From Echinarachnius parma (taxonomy: Eukaryota; Echinodermata; Echinoidea; Clypeasteroida; Echinarachniidae): DNA of 64,000 nucleotides. Shown piece by piece: positions 34,501 through 39,967 of the stretch (position 1 is the stretch's first letter; each line of letters begins with the position of its first letter). The notes under the pieces are model-generated. The model did no database searches. It saw only the letters and a program-made list of their open reading frames with translations, and had not been told where the DNA came from. The translations under genes were made by a program, and so were the position numbers. The stretch lies in contig JBAMJV010002965.1 in assembly GCA_037951105.1 (NCBI GenBank), positions 62,001 through 126,000 on the forward strand, written 5' to 3'.

Positions 34501-35633
34501 TAAACAAAATCCCTTGAGAAATGTGGCCTATAGAGCGCACAGAAACCATCCACAGAAATATGGCCTTTTACCCTATAAAAGACAGAACACTGGGGGCAGC
34601 ATCACCAAAAAGTATAGGTGTGTAGATTATACCAAGATACACCTCCATACAAGATTTGAAAGAAATCCGTCAAGGAATGTGGCAGTCTCCTTGATTCAGT
34701 AGGTAGCCCCTACAATTTAGGATGTTAAATATTTTGTGATATCCATCAGATTGAAAAAGTAGCCCCCTAAAATTAAAAATTTATTCCTGCATTGACCTGT
34801 ATTAGTGGTCACCAAAAGTGATCCACTTAAGATAAAGACAATGTTGTGGAACCTGTCTACAGTGGCCACTTTTTCTTGTACATAGCCTTTTGGTGGTCAC
34901 TATACACAGATTTGACTGTACTTGTTTGTTACTCATTCATACATGAACATTAAAAGATAGAGAAAACTGACCAAAAAAGGAGCAAAGAAAGTTGGGCTTT
35001 GCTGGGTATCAACCCGAGACCTCCGAATTGCTAGACTGGTGCTCTAACCATTGAGCCAGGGCTCCACACAAGCACTTGCCCTGTTGCCCGGGGCAAGTAC
35101 AAATTGATGTTGGGCAAGTAAAATTTCTTAAATGGTCTAATTTGGTTGCCCGATCAGGCAAGTAACATTTCTGTTCAACTATGAGAGAAAAATTGTATTC
35201 CTTATGCGTAAATCTCATCTATAAACAAGAGCGAAATTTGCCAAGAAGATTGAGCTACTGTACCTAGCAGAATTAATTTGCCTTTTTGGTTCACATTGTT
35301 TTTATGGACAAGTAATTTTCTCTTCGGGCAAGTAAAATTTGAACATTCCTGATTTTGCTTGCCCAAACAGGCAAGTAGAAAGAAAAGTTAGTGTGGAGGC
35401 TTGATTAAGCCACAAGGGCAAGGCCCTATTGATTGGTGGTGGCTGTACCCTGAAACCCGTTTCATTCGTACATTAGTATATGAATCACAAGTCAAAGTTC
35501 AAATCCAGGGTAAATAAATGCTTTGAAATGTTTCTTTCTTTGTGCAACATTCAATTATTCTTGCTTCGGCTTACCCATCCTGGTGTAAAGGTGTGAAAGG
35601 AGCTGCAATCGGTCCAGTGAGTTTGAGAGACAT
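5750..35633 (-). CDS. NPL: N-acetylneuraminate lyase (sialic acid aldolase), whole gene span
   Basis: This cytosolic class I aldolase of the DapA/NanA superfamily splits N-acetylneuraminate into N-acetylmannosamine and pyruvate. Eleven coding positions were joined by hand and every junction keeps frame, giving 307 aa (exon A) or 308 aa (exon B); the human enzyme is about 320 aa. Visible landmarks are an N-terminal [13 protein letters not shown] strand, the pyruvate-binding loop CGTTGEG, the VIVHIGAL strand, the active-site tyrosine in PFFYYHN, the Schiff-base lysine in GVKYTS, the GSTYNYLG loop, and a C-terminus like human NPL ([15 protein letters not shown]). Order on the minus strand: 35575-35633, 32261-32331, 30987-31074, 29632-29689, 29028-29103, 28239-28334, 14447-14598 or 13473-13627, 11924-11970, 11061-11145, 6454-6493, 5750-5901. 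The first Met was chosen by alignment with vertebrate NPL. Confidence 0.93.
5997..6076 (-). CDS. NPL: alternative or relic NPL terminal exon (truncated C-terminus)
   Basis: A second copy of the 5' half of the terminal exon lies 95 bp upstream of it in transcription. It has the same phase and an intact acceptor (CAATCTAG/GAAGTC). It encodes [18 protein letters not shown], then LACVCIE and a stop, so it lacks the last helix. If used, it would give a 283-aa protein (with exon A). Its open frame and acceptor are intact, but no expression evidence is available here, and it may be a non-functional duplicate. Confidence 0.5.
6454..6493 (-). CDS. NPL: NPL exon 10 (40-nt microexon-like)
   Basis: Acceptor TTTCAG/TACAAT and donor ATATG/GTGAGT flank [13 protein letters not shown] plus the first base of Gly. 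It aligns with human YQFCIQRFINFVVKLG and restores the phase needed by the terminal exon. Confidence 0.88.
6605..7146. mobile_element. TTAA-flanked MITE, 'GGGGTAGTTTAGTTTTGGTA' family, copy 1
   Basis: TTAA-AGGGGTAGTTTAGTTTTGG at the left is mirrored by CCAAAACTGTACTACCCCT-TTAA at the right. The TTAA target suits a piggyBac-type non-autonomous element. No coding sequence. Confidence 0.85.
7300..8286 (+). repeat. nested tandem-unit repeat with TGACCTTTGACCT arrays and GGACGGACGT tail, copy 1
   Basis: It starts ATCTTCGACTGCGCGCAGTCG (a short palindrome), then carries about five ~150-170-bp tandem units, each with a TGACCTTGACCTTTGACCT-type motif and TTCTTGAGATATCGCGAGAA. It ends with a (GGACGGACGTAC)n tail and a palindromic GCCTCCGGCCACTTCGTTGG terminus. 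No protein is encoded; its Arg/Asp/Val/Thr-rich frames come from the tail. Confidence 0.85.
8651..9128. repeat. dispersed repeat, copy 1 (pair of 12619-13095)
   Basis: About 480 bp, nearly identical to 12619-13095 (shared motifs: ATGGTTACATACATCATGCG, CTTATCATTTCTTGTTTC). No obvious terminal repeats and no coding capacity. Confidence 0.8.
9588..9792. mobile_element. short inverted-repeat element
   Basis: CTTGTTATAACGAGGAAATA on the left is mirrored by CCTATTTCCTTGTTATATAAC on the right, with a non-coding centre. Boundaries are approximate. Confidence 0.55.
10071..10554. mobile_element. foldback element, ~180-bp imperfect arms
   Basis: The left arm (10071-10260) and right arm (10365-10554) are inverted copies. 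They share CTGTCAATCAC, AATGCACCTT, CACAATAGTATCACATCTTT, and a stretch around GCTATGTCAGAAAA. The centre is about 100 bp. No protein. Confidence 0.8.
11061..11145 (-). CDS. NPL: NPL exon 9
   Basis: Acceptor CCACCAG/TACGTA and donor GAGCAG/GTATGA. It encodes (S)[19 protein letters not shown] followed by DMATARKEQ, matching human GSTYNYLGKKTNQMLEAFEQ. The GSTYNYLG loop is a family hallmark. Confidence 0.93.
11924..11970 (-). CDS. NPL: NPL exon 8 (47 nt)
   Basis: Acceptor TTTCAACAG/CTCCTC and donor GGAAG/GTAGGA. It encodes [15 protein letters not shown] plus two bases of Ser, matching human LLSALVMGATGAVGS. It starts in phase 0, as required by both versions of exon 7. Confidence 0.9.
12006..12462. 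mobile_element. TTAA-flanked full-length foldback MITE
   Basis: Almost the whole element is one inverted repeat. The outer arms start AGGGGAATTAACCC and end in TTCCCCT-TTAA. The inner arms (GCGGCCATTTCTTCAACTTC) meet around 12230. It could form a very long hairpin. No coding capacity. Confidence 0.88.
12619..13095. repeat. dispersed repeat, copy 2 (pair of 8651-9128)
   Basis: Same sequence as 8651-9128 with scattered substitutions and small indels. It abuts the decayed exon copies upstream of NPL exon 7B. Confidence 0.8.
13249..13395 (-). pseudogene. decayed duplicate of NPL exon 7B (3' part and flank)
   Basis: CCGTACATCAGTGGACAATG and GGACATAATCAAAGAGATTG mirror the 3' half of exon 7B (CCGTACATCAGCGGACAATG) with substitutions. 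Its donor has decayed. The lysine-coding part is not recognisable. Confidence 0.65.
13473..13627 (-). CDS. NPL: NPL exon 7B, alternative catalytic-lysine exon
   Basis: 155 nt, acceptor TATCCACAG/TCTCGC, donor GACGAG/GTATGT. It enters with two bases of a split Phe codon and ends in phase 0, exactly like exon 7A. It encodes [20 protein letters not shown], then [15 protein letters not shown] and a tail ending LMYGVDE. Lys in GVKYTS aligns with the Schiff-base lysine of human NPL (LKFSDTD). About half of the residues match exon 7A. Splicing 7A directly to 7B reads into a stop 14 codons on, so each transcript should carry only one. Confidence 0.9.
14103..14172 (-). pseudogene. decayed duplicate of NPL exon 7A
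   Basis: The sequence around ACACGTCTTACAACATTATT matches exon 7A (ACACGTCTTACAATTTAC) but carries a 5-nt insertion that breaks the frame, and the donor GAGGTATG has become GATGTACA. Flanking intron sequence (GCAAATGAAC, GCACATAC) is also duplicated, so the unit copied was exon plus flank. Confidence 0.75.
14447..14598 (-). CDS. NPL: NPL exon 7A, alternative catalytic-lysine exon
   Basis: 152 nt, acceptor TTGTCTACAG/TCTCGA, donor GATGAG/GTATGT. It encodes [20 protein letters not shown], then [14 protein letters not shown] and a tail ending FMYGRDE. It carries the Schiff-base lysine (VKYTS). Phases are identical to exon 7B, which lies 819 bp downstream in transcription. The two differ mainly on both sides of the lysine strand, which could alter substrate preference (inference). 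Confidence 0.92.
15090..15530. promoter_or_regulatory. CpG-containing stretch in NPL intron
   Basis: This part is richer in CG dinucleotides than the surrounding AT-rich intron (CGAACGCTCGGTCGGCGAGCG, CTCGCCTCGCGCGAG). It could be a promoter or part of a mobile element; no transcript start can be named. Confidence 0.3.
16317..17506. repeat. 1.2-kb ATC/CAC-type satellite with higher-order units
   Basis: Degenerate (ATC)n interspersed with CATCGTCACGATCACG-type blocks that recur every ~160-170 bp at the left end, for example GTCACTTATATACCAT at both ~16441 and ~16605. Ser/His/Ile-rich open frames on the plus strand are repeat artefacts. Confidence 0.93.
17531..17682. mobile_element. small inverted-repeat element
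   Basis: ACTTAGAAAAATGTTATTTTC at the left is mirrored by GAAAATAAAAATGTTCTAAGT at the right, each adjoining an inverted CACACAATCAA. About 150 bp, non-coding. Confidence 0.75.
18047..18209 (-). CDS. nested gene, terminal exon
   Basis: Acceptor TTGTTACAG/TATTCG. In the phase given by upstream exons it reads [20 protein letters not shown] and continues to a stop at 18047. A Cys/Ser-rich frame ([11 protein letters not shown]) is also open over much of the exon, which makes the true reading uncertain. Confidence 0.4.
18047..21585 (-). CDS. candidate small nested gene of unknown function
   Basis: Four exon positions join in frame with canonical splice sites inside the large NPL intron on the same strand: 21551-21585 ([11 protein letters not shown]), 20615-20683 ([20 protein letters not shown]), 19678-19731 and/or its duplicate 18942-18995 ([16 protein letters not shown]), and 18047-18209 (ending [14 protein letters not shown]). 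Length is 106 aa with one 54-nt exon and 124 aa with both. The N-terminal part is Ser/Gly/Pro-rich and looks disordered; no family is recognised. Consistent phases and an upstream CpG-rich region favour a real transcript. The last exon is not convincingly protein-like, so a non-coding transcript is possible. Its internal exons cannot be spliced into NPL in frame. Confidence 0.42.
18942..18995 (-). CDS. nested gene, duplicated 54-nt exon, copy b
   Basis: Encodes [16 protein letters not shown] with acceptor TTTCAG and donor CAAG/GTAAGA. It differs from copy a (19678-19731) at about one base. Being 54 nt it can be added or skipped without frame change. Confidence 0.5.
19012..19510. repeat. repeats around duplicated exon (GGCCACCAAAAAATTACTT units and inverted flank)
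   Basis: Contains two ~190-bp units (ATTTACTGGCCCCAAA..., CACTCGTTTCTAATCAAACA) and, at 19430-19510, an inverted copy of the intron flank found at 18838-18945 and 19575-19680. The duplicated exon thus sits in a locally rearranged area. Confidence 0.65.
19678..19731 (-). CDS. nested gene, duplicated 54-nt exon, copy a
   Basis: Acceptor TTATTTCAG/ACCAAG, donor GCAAG/GTAAGA. It reads [17 protein letters not shown] in the phase supplied by the upstream 69-nt exon. The flanking intron is duplicated as well, so the duplication unit is larger than the exon. Confidence 0.5.
19850..20145. mobile_element. 'gcc-agt' MITE-like repeat (CTCCACACT end)
   Basis: Starts GGACTCCACACTCAC and carries the TTACTGGCCCC / GATCGGGCCACC motifs also seen at 19.0-19.4 and 35.85-36.18 kb. 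Non-coding. Confidence 0.55.
20146..20614. other. intronic sequence, nothing recognised
   Basis: No splice-framed coding potential or clear inverted repeats seen. Confidence 0.5.
20615..20683 (-). CDS. nested gene, exon 2 (69 nt)
   Basis: Acceptor CCTAATTCTAG/ACCGAA, donor GCAAG/GTAAAA. It reads [20 protein letters not shown] and then DA in the phase set by exon 1. Low-complexity Ser/Gly content. Its 3' end (TTTGATGCAAG) resembles that of the 54-nt exons (GCTGATGCAAG). Confidence 0.48.
21551..21585 (-). CDS. nested gene, first coding exon
   Basis: ATG-TCT-ACT begins [11 protein letters not shown], then donor GCAGG/GTGAGT. Two other upstream ATGs (one overlapping) are out of this frame. The exon lies at the edge of the CpG-rich region. 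Confidence 0.45.
21600..22560. promoter_or_regulatory. CpG-rich region, probable promoter of nested gene
   Basis: GC and CG content rise sharply against AT-rich flanks (CGCCCGCGCGCGCGCCCGG near 22030, CACACCGGCCGGCCGCTGC near 22410, CGCATGCGCA motifs). It directly precedes the candidate first exon at 21585. NRF1-like GCGCATGCGC strings occur near 22360. Confidence 0.5.
22897..23660. mobile_element. GCTCATCCGG-ended repeat, copy 1
   Basis: Left GCGCTCATCCGGC and right GGGCCGGATGAGC are inverted. The body includes GATGCCCTGGAAGGGACAT, long A/TAA runs and a GGACGG tandem tail before GCCACGCCATGGCATAAGC. Copy 2 (27056-27823) has the same orientation and layout. Confidence 0.8.
23807..24591 (+). 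repeat. TGACCTTTGACCT/GGACGG tail repeat, copy 2
   Basis: Same plan as the element at 7300-8286: palindromic head TCGATTGCGCGCAATCGA, three complete ~150-bp units each with a triple TGACCT motif (24019, 24176, 24327), a GGACGGACGTAC tail, and terminal GCCTCCGGCCACTTCGTTGG. Confidence 0.85.
24676..24837. mobile_element. short MITE, GGGGGTGTTGCATAAAG family
   Basis: GGGGGGTGTTGCATAAAGAGT at the left is mirrored by ACTCTTTACGCAGCACCCCC at the right, with CGCAATTAATC-like inverted internal motifs. A related element follows at 45155-45290. Confidence 0.75.
24838..25745. repeat. degenerate repeat with hAT-like end
   Basis: No coding evidence. The right end (reverse strand CAGCGTTTCTCAACC) resembles termini of hAT-type elements. 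A poly-C/poly-A junction lies at 25445-25477. Boundaries are uncertain. Confidence 0.35.
26176..26579. mobile_element. TTAA-flanked MITE, GGGGACCACCAGGC family, copy 1
   Basis: TTAA-AGGGGACCACCAGGC at the left; GGGTGGTGGTACCCT-TTAA at the right. Another copy lies at 51366-52353. Non-coding. Confidence 0.8.
26628..27055. repeat. tRNA-like SINE head flanking a palindromic GGTACCCCGGGG insertion
   Basis: The tRNA-like segment (GAGCACTGGTCTAGCAATC) begins at ~26640, and an inverted partial counterpart (GCTAGACCAG) sits at ~27040. Between them CGGTACCCCGGGGTACCG and GCGTTGTGTA motifs form an inverted-repeat insertion. Interpretation tentative. Confidence 0.4.
27056..27823. mobile_element. GCTCATCCGG-ended repeat, copy 2
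   Basis: Matches 22897-23660 from AACGTCAATGACGTAGCGCT through the GGACGG tail and GGGCCGGATGAGC end, with different lengths of internal A/TAA runs. Confidence 0.8.
27844..28131. repeat. GGGCAAGTA repeat, copy 1
   Basis: Shares ATTGATGTCGGGCAAGTAC and AATGGTCTAATCTGGTTGCC with 35061-35403. Non-coding; adjoins a CAAT tetranucleotide run. Confidence 0.6.
28239..28334 (-). CDS. NPL: NPL exon 6 (active-site tyrosine)
   Basis: Acceptor TATTTCCAG/ATGACA; donor chosen as TAAAT/GTGAGT (a weaker GTAAAT donor 6 nt upstream keeps the same phase). It encodes [20 protein letters not shown], then [18 protein letters not shown] matches human PFYYYHI, which holds the catalytic tyrosine. The following intron (13.6 kb) contains the nested gene. 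Confidence 0.93.
28519..28549. repeat. poly-T within inverted GGTTCCGATCG sequence
   Basis: A ~31-nt T run is flanked by GGGTTCCGATCGTC and inverted GGAACCCGG/CGGTCGG blocks (28470-28620): a short foldback insertion in the NPL intron. Confidence 0.6.
29028..29103 (-). CDS. NPL: NPL exon 5
   Basis: Acceptor CAAACAG/GCAAGA, donor CATGG/GTAACA. It encodes [20 protein letters not shown] and KPSSM, matching human [20 protein letters not shown]. Starts phase 0, ends phase 1. Confidence 0.93.
29300..29625. repeat. (TAT/CAT)n-rich microsatellite
   Basis: Imperfect ATT/ATC trinucleotide stretch immediately downstream of NPL exon 4 in transcription. Tyr- and Ile-rich frames here are artefacts. Confidence 0.85.
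29632..29689 (-). CDS. NPL: NPL exon 4
   Basis: Acceptor TCTCTTCAG/ATTCCA and donor GAATTG/GTAAGA. It reads (K)[19 protein letters not shown], matching human LDQVIIHVGALSLKESQEL. Confidence 0.93.
29844..30780 (+). repeat. TGACCTTTGACCT/GGACGG tail repeat, copy 3
   Basis: Same head, ~150-bp units, tail and terminal palindrome as copies at 7.3 and 23.8 kb. Perfect triple TGACCT motifs start at 30255, 30416 and 30557. It lies in the NPL intron between exons 3 and 4. Confidence 0.85.
30987..31074 (-). CDS. NPL: NPL exon 3 (substrate-binding GTTGEG loop)
   Basis: Acceptor AATTATTCAG/TGTGTG and donor AACAA/GTGAGT. It encodes [20 protein letters not shown] and then EKWITLGKN. The GTTGEG loop binds the pyruvate carboxylate in this superfamily. 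The residue before it is Cys, where human NPL has Asn. Confidence 0.94.
31189..31555. mobile_element. MITE with ~52-bp inverted ends, packed with TGACGCA motifs
   Basis: The outermost 23 bp (starting GCAGGTGTCATTTG) are perfectly inverted, and similarity continues through ACCCCGGGAAAGGTGCGTCA. More than ten GTGACGCA/TGCGTCA motifs fill the element. Non-coding. Confidence 0.85.
31800..32065. mobile_element. MITE, TTGCAGAAAGAGAT family
   Basis: GTTGCAGAAAGAGATGCAA at the left is mirrored by ATTGTATCTTTTTCTGCAAT at the right. Inside is a stretch (ACAACCCACC...GGTTCCCGTAG) that recurs inverted at 40.63-40.71 kb. Confidence 0.65.
32261..32331 (-). CDS. NPL: NPL exon 2
   Basis: Acceptor TTTTTAACAG/TGAAAT and donor TTTG/GTAAGA. 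It encodes [20 protein letters not shown] and SVF, matching human EINFSVIGQYVDYLVKEQGV. Confidence 0.93.
32340..34200. other. NPL intron 1, AT-rich, partial repeats only
   Basis: No exon recognised. It holds a poly-G run near 33208-33221, a GGGCAAGTA-type fragment (33240-33450), a second poly-G run near 33740, and a loose ~270-bp repetition between 33.5 and 34.0 kb (TTTTTCCTAACACCATGGGG-like blocks). Confidence 0.5.
34215..34690. repeat. three ~150-170-bp tandem units (GACGGAACACTGGGGGCAGC)
   Basis: Three units share CACAGAAATATGNCCTTTTACC, CCTATAAAAGACGGAACA and GATTATACCAAGATACACC. Layout resembles the TGACCT unit family, but the sequence differs. Confidence 0.75.
34996..35070 (-). mobile_element. 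tRNA-derived SINE head
   Basis: The minus strand reads TGGCTCAATGGTTAGAGCAC (A box) and GGTTGATACCC (degenerate B box). Near-identical heads at 47.7 and 52.6 kb show a dispersed family rather than a tRNA gene. Confidence 0.6.
35061..35403. repeat. GGGCAAGTA repeat, copy 2 (CTCCACAC ends)
   Basis: It starts GGGCTCCACACAAGC and ends TTAGTGTGGAGGC (short inverted ends). The body matches 27844-28131. Confidence 0.65.
35575..35633 (-). CDS. NPL: NPL first coding exon
   Basis: ATG at 35631-35633 opens [19 protein letters not shown], matching human KLQGLVAATITPMTENGE. Donor GATGG/GTAAGC. A good acceptor (TTTTTTCCTCCATCATGCAG) lies 6 nt upstream, so the exon probably spans 35575-35639 with a 5' UTR exon further upstream. 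If unspliced, an in-frame ATG 12 nt upstream would add MQTA. Confidence 0.9.
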
Positions 35634-35848
35634 GGCAGTCTGCATGATGGAGGAAAAAATGTAGAACAATTTGATATAAACTTTATATTATAATAACTGA
35701 ACACTTTTGATGAATGCCAAGGCACTGATTGTGCAGCTCTATTACATACATTGTATTGTGTGCATTGGTTCAAAAAATGCGACCTTAACAATAATTTTTT
35801 TTTTTGTAAACGTACAATGCAAATGTGAACAGCACATCAGAGCGTTAG

Positions 35849-36176
35849 GCAGGGCTCGACACTCATGCTGGCCCGGGGCCAGTGACATTGCTCTTCGGGC
35901 CAGCAAAAATGTATGAAAGTCATACTTTCGTGGCCCAATCGGGCAAGCAGATATTCAAACTGACATTGACAATATTTGAAAAATCTTGTTTTCCTCCTCT
36001 ATAATCACAGGTTTGATCAGGAAAGGGTGATACTTTGAATAGTAATTGAAAAGTTTACTCATGAAAAGAAATTTGGGGCCAGTCAATTTTTCTTTCGGGC
36101 CACCAGAATAGGGGAAGAAATTATTTCACTGGCCAGACGGGGCCACTGACAAAAAAGTTAAGTGTGGAGCCCTGCG
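35849..36176. mobile_element. MITE, GCAGGGCTCGACACT family
   Basis: GGCAGGGCTCGACACTCATG at the left is mirrored by TTAAGTGTGGAGCCCTGCG at the right. Interior has GGGCCAGCAAAAATG and CGGGCCACCAGAATA. Non-coding. Confidence 0.75.
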
Positions 36177-36249
36177 TTAGGGCAAATTAAATGGTCCAAT
36201 GCATTTTAAATGCAAAACTAGTGTATAAAAGAATATACACCCTGTAGTA

Positions 36250-36718
36250 CACACAAAAAGTTCCACAATTTAAAGTTGAGCATTCATATCTCTCTTGTCC
36301 CTACATTATCTTACTTGACTTTGGTATCATTGAAAAGCCTGTTTATTCCCATTTACATTGATGCCCCAATTGTAATGATTATGTTATTATGGAATGTGTA
36401 TCACACCTGAAGATGGGACCAAGTCAAGATTGAAATGTTGCAAAGTGCTTTGTTCTTGTGTGACCGCCTGAACACCATTCAACACACATCTAAATCTCTA
36501 AAGACTTCACATTGACAATAACGTTGTATTTGGCAACATTTAGCATTTGACATGGCTCCATATTCAGGTCTACTGCACATTCCATAATTATACATAATAA
36601 TCATTACAAATGAAGCATCATAAACAGACTTGTCAATTTTATCCAATTCGAGTCGGACAATTTAATAACAAAATATACATCAAAGCTCAAACTTCAATCG
36701 CAGAACTTTTTGTAAGAG
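36250..36718. mobile_element. MITE, 'CACAAAAAGTTC' family, copy 2
   Basis: The body matches 1153-1684 (GAAAAGCCTGTTTATTCCC, GACATGGCTCCATATTCAGG), with inverted CACAAAAAGTTCCACAATT / GCAGAACTTTTTGTAAG ends. Confidence 0.8.
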
Positions 36719-36719
36719 C

Positions 36720-37890
36720 TATAGTTTTAAATTTTAAAATTATTTATAAAAGAAAACATATAGGTAGGTACGGTAACAAACAAAATACATGTATTTTTCT
36801 TGTGTAATATATTGTCAATCAAGTATGGTTTTAAATCACTTCCTGTCAATGCATGTAGCCATGTAAACAAACAAAACATAATGTCCTATGTTTTTAGGCA
36901 AATAAAATGAAAGTACAATTGATATTGAAATCTTGCATGATCACTTCCACAACATAAACATTATAGTATACAACTGGAAGGGCTTGTATTCATGAAACCT
37001 AGAGTACTAATGCTATAAAGTCTATTGTTGAATATATTGCTGGTAATTCTGTCTTGTCTATGAATTTTGATATTATTTTATACTGTACAGTGTCAGGGAA
37101 TAATTTTCCTGGTATCGCATCGCATTTTGCTACACATTTTTGCATGACTGCTGTATACAAAATATCTTTTGTGTAGCAGTTTTCTTCCATAGAAGTGTAC
37201 AGAATTTCATTTTAAATATTTATCCATCGGCTGAAATTGCTAATCAAATTTGAGGAGGAAAATTATTCCCTGAGTGTACACACCTTGTGATTTGAAGTCA
37301 TTTTTGCCGATTATTCCTTCGATCTTCTAGAGCTGTGAACTAGTCACTCGTTTGCCGGAAGGTGGTAGAGTTTTCCAATTGCCAGCCAAGATTCACAAAT
37401 TCACACTCAAATGTGTATCTGTATGAATTAGAAATTAAACTGTTTGAAGCAAAGACTCACTCAGAAGTCGTCCCTTGAAAGTTCTAAAGTGGAATGGTAT
37501 GGAGGGAGATTGGTATTATGACAATAAAACTGCTTGTAAAAAAGAAGGTGGAATCAAATACTTCACACTTGTAAATGTCTAAAAATTTATAACAGGGGAA
37601 ATTCAGAAAAACTCTATCAGGCCAAGAGACCAGCTTACAGGACTGATTCAGAATTGATAGATCTCTAGAAAGTTCTGAAATAAAGAAAGCTAATTATAAA
37701 AGTGGACAAAAACAGTATACTCTACAAGTACAAAAAAGAGAGATTGTCCGTTCCGGTCAAGCGGGTCAATTTCTTTACTTTTCTAGTAATCTAGTTCAAG
37801 GTGACGACTTTATATTGTCTTGGGGGTATTGGGTATATACATGTATGCTATTGGGGTCACAGGGGCTGCGGGGCACCCCCTCCCTATTCA
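36720..37890. other. NPL 5' intron, nothing recognised
   Basis: AT-rich sequence with no splice-framed homology or long open frames. Confidence 0.5.
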
Positions 37891-37895
37891 ACATA

Positions 37896-39660
37896 AATGA
37901 AATGAAATGAAATGAAATGAAATGAAATGAAATGAAATGAAATTTATTTACCAATTGAAACAACAACAAAAACATTGACAATATAATACAAAGATTCCAC
38001 AAAATTAAAACTTATTGGTAAAAAAGGAACTAGTAATAGCACAAAATGCTAGTTGGTCTAGCCCTTATAAAATATGCATTAAATAAATATTGGAATTATA
38101 TACAAAATACAGAAAAAATCAAGAATGCCGAACATATATATACAAATGGAAAAGAATCATTTCGAATCTAAAATATAACCTTTCAGCAATTTACGAAACG
38201 TGTGTCTTGACATTTTACTTTTTAAATTATTTGGAAGTTCATTCCATATTTTTGGTCCGATATATGAAATGGATTGCTTTGCTAATTCTAATTTTACTGG
38301 AACTATTTTAAATTTATCGTCATTTTTACTTCTAGTATCATAACAATGATCAATGCGAGTACAATAAGTAACTAAGCTTTGTGAGAATTTATCGTTTATC
38401 AAATCATACATCACTGTTCCTATGACATATCTATATAAATCAAAAATATTAAGGACAGATAATTCCATAAATAATGGAGCTGTGTGCTCCCTTGGACTCT
38501 TAAAACATATTGCACGCATGGCTCTCTTTTGAAGCAAACATATATTCATTAAATACGACGGATAAGTTCCACCCCAGACTTCTAGGCCATATGTAATGTG
38601 TGGTTCAACAAGTGTAAAGTACAACAATTTTAAAATTCTTTTAGGCACAAAATTTCGTATTCTATATAATACACCTATGTTCTTTCTCAAGGAGACACAA
38701 ACAGAATCAACTTGTTTCTTCCATGTTACATTTTCATCAATATTAACTCCAACAAATGAAGTGTAAGGAACTTTTTCAATTGTTTCATTATTCATTACAA
38801 TATTACCAAGAACATCAATTTTCCTGCACCTACTTTTAAATATGATGTACTTAGTTTTCGTAGTATTAATAGTAAGTTTATTTTCTTTACACCAAGTCAT
38901 TATCAAATCAATATCATTTTCCATCTCAATCAAATTAATAGCATCTCCTACACCCTGAAAAGTATGAAATAAGCTAGAATCGTCTGCAAAGAGACGGAAA
39001 TTAAAATAATCGGATGAGTTAGGAAGATCATTTATATAAATAAGGAATAACGTTGGACCTAACACAGATCCCTGGGGAACTCCACAAGTTATTGGTAGTT
39101 TGTCTGAATGAATATTATCATAATCAACAAATTGAAATCTATTAAATAAATAGTTCCTCATCCAAGTTAGAGGCATTCCTCTCACACCATAATGCTCTAA
39201 TTTATATAATAATATATTGTGATTTATGGTGTCGAACGCTTTAGCAAAGTCTAAAAAGAGTCCAACCGTTGTATTACCCTGAGCAATATCATGACAAATT
39301 TGCTTTAACAGATTTATTAATGATAATTTAGTACTATAACCAGAACGAAATCCATATTGGTGCTCATACAAAACAGTATTTTCATTAAAAAACTTAATCA
39401 ATCTATTATTTGCCACTTTCTCAAATACTTTACTTAAAACAGGTAAAATAGAAATAGGTCTAAAATTACCAGGTGTGTCTGTACTACCCTTTTTATGTAC
39501 AGGAATTACCTTTGCAATTTTCAATTTATCAGGAAATATACCAGTTGAAATTGATAAGTTTATTATATAAGCCAATGGGTGAGAAACGTAATTAACAGCA
39601 TCCATCAAAATACCAACCGGAATATCATCAAAACCAGAAAATGAGAACTGACAGATTAAT
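37896..39660 (-). mobile_element. 5'-truncated non-LTR retrotransposon (LINE)
   Basis: The minus-strand element ends in a (TTTCA)n tail at 37896-37941, with a short 3' UTR before the reverse transcriptase stop at 38157. It lacks the endonuclease domain, so it is 5'-truncated near 39.66 kb (boundary estimated from where protein similarity fades). It sits between the probable NPL 5' UTR exon and its first coding exon. Confidence 0.85.
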
Positions 39661-39716
39661 ACAAAATAGTTGCACCCTGAGCATCTTGAAAATTGAAATA
39701 GATGGAATTGGCGCAT
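38157..39716 (-). CDS. LINE reverse transcriptase, intact open frame, N-terminally truncated
   Basis: The open frame is 519 codons; the first ~30 residues are probably flanking sequence. Motifs in order: IPVHKKGSTDTPGNFRPISI (near residue 73), YGFRSGYST, LFLDFAKAFDTINHNIL, CGVPQGSVLGPTLFLIYIND, and the catalytic FADD (LFADDSSLF, near residue 240). After these come a thumb region and the C-terminal YDTRSKND...IWNELP segment typical of jockey/CR1-like elements. It would copy its own RNA at the target site, but without an endonuclease this copy is not autonomous. The frame has no internal stop, which suggests recent insertion. Confidence 0.9.
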   Translation of the reverse strand: MRQFHLFQFSRCSGCNYFVLICQFSFSGFDDIPVGILMDAVNYVSHPLAYIINLSISTGIFPDKLKIAKVIPVHKKGSTDTPGNFRPISILPVLSKVFEKVANNRLIKFFNENTVLYEHQYGFRSGYSTKLSLINLLKQICHDIAQGNTTVGLFLDFAKAFDTINHNILLYKLEHYGVRGMPLTWMRNYLFNRFQFVDYDNIHSDKLPITCGVPQGSVLGPTLFLIYINDLPNSSDYFNFRLFADDSSLFHTFQGVGDAINLIEMENDIDLIMTWCKENKLTINTTKTKYIIFKSRCRKIDVLGNIVMNNETIEKVPYTSFVGVNIDENVTWKKQVDSVCVSLRKNIGVLYRIRNFVPKRILKLLYFTLVEPHITYGLEVWGGTYPSYLMNICLLQKRAMRAICFKSPREHTAPLFMELSVLNIFDLYRYVIGTVMYDLINDKFSQSLVTYCTRIDHCYDTRSKNDDKFKIVPVKLELAKQSISYIGPKIWNELPNNLKSKMSRHTFRKLLKGYILDSK

Positions 39717-39967
39717 TATAAAACTCCTATTATTACAATAAAGACATCTCCCTCAATATGTGTAATGTGCCCCCTCATAAAGTTAGTCAGCTACCACGCC
39801 ACAGGTCAATCGCCAAGGGTCTGGTACAAACAGGATGTGGTCATTATACTCTAAGGTTTAGACTTGACCCTTGCTAGATAAGGCAATTTGTTTTCCTGAT
39901 TGACCATTTGACCACTACACTCAGAAGATAGTGTATCAAGGGCTATCTGTAAACCTGCCAGTGCCTA

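Noticed and set aside
34215..34690. CRISPR-like regular repeats
   Set aside because: Units are ~150-170 bp tandem repeats without spacers, in an animal genome.
39660..39716. First Met of the 519-codon LINE frame as a true start
   Set aside because: The element is 5'-truncated and the first residues probably derive from flanking DNA.
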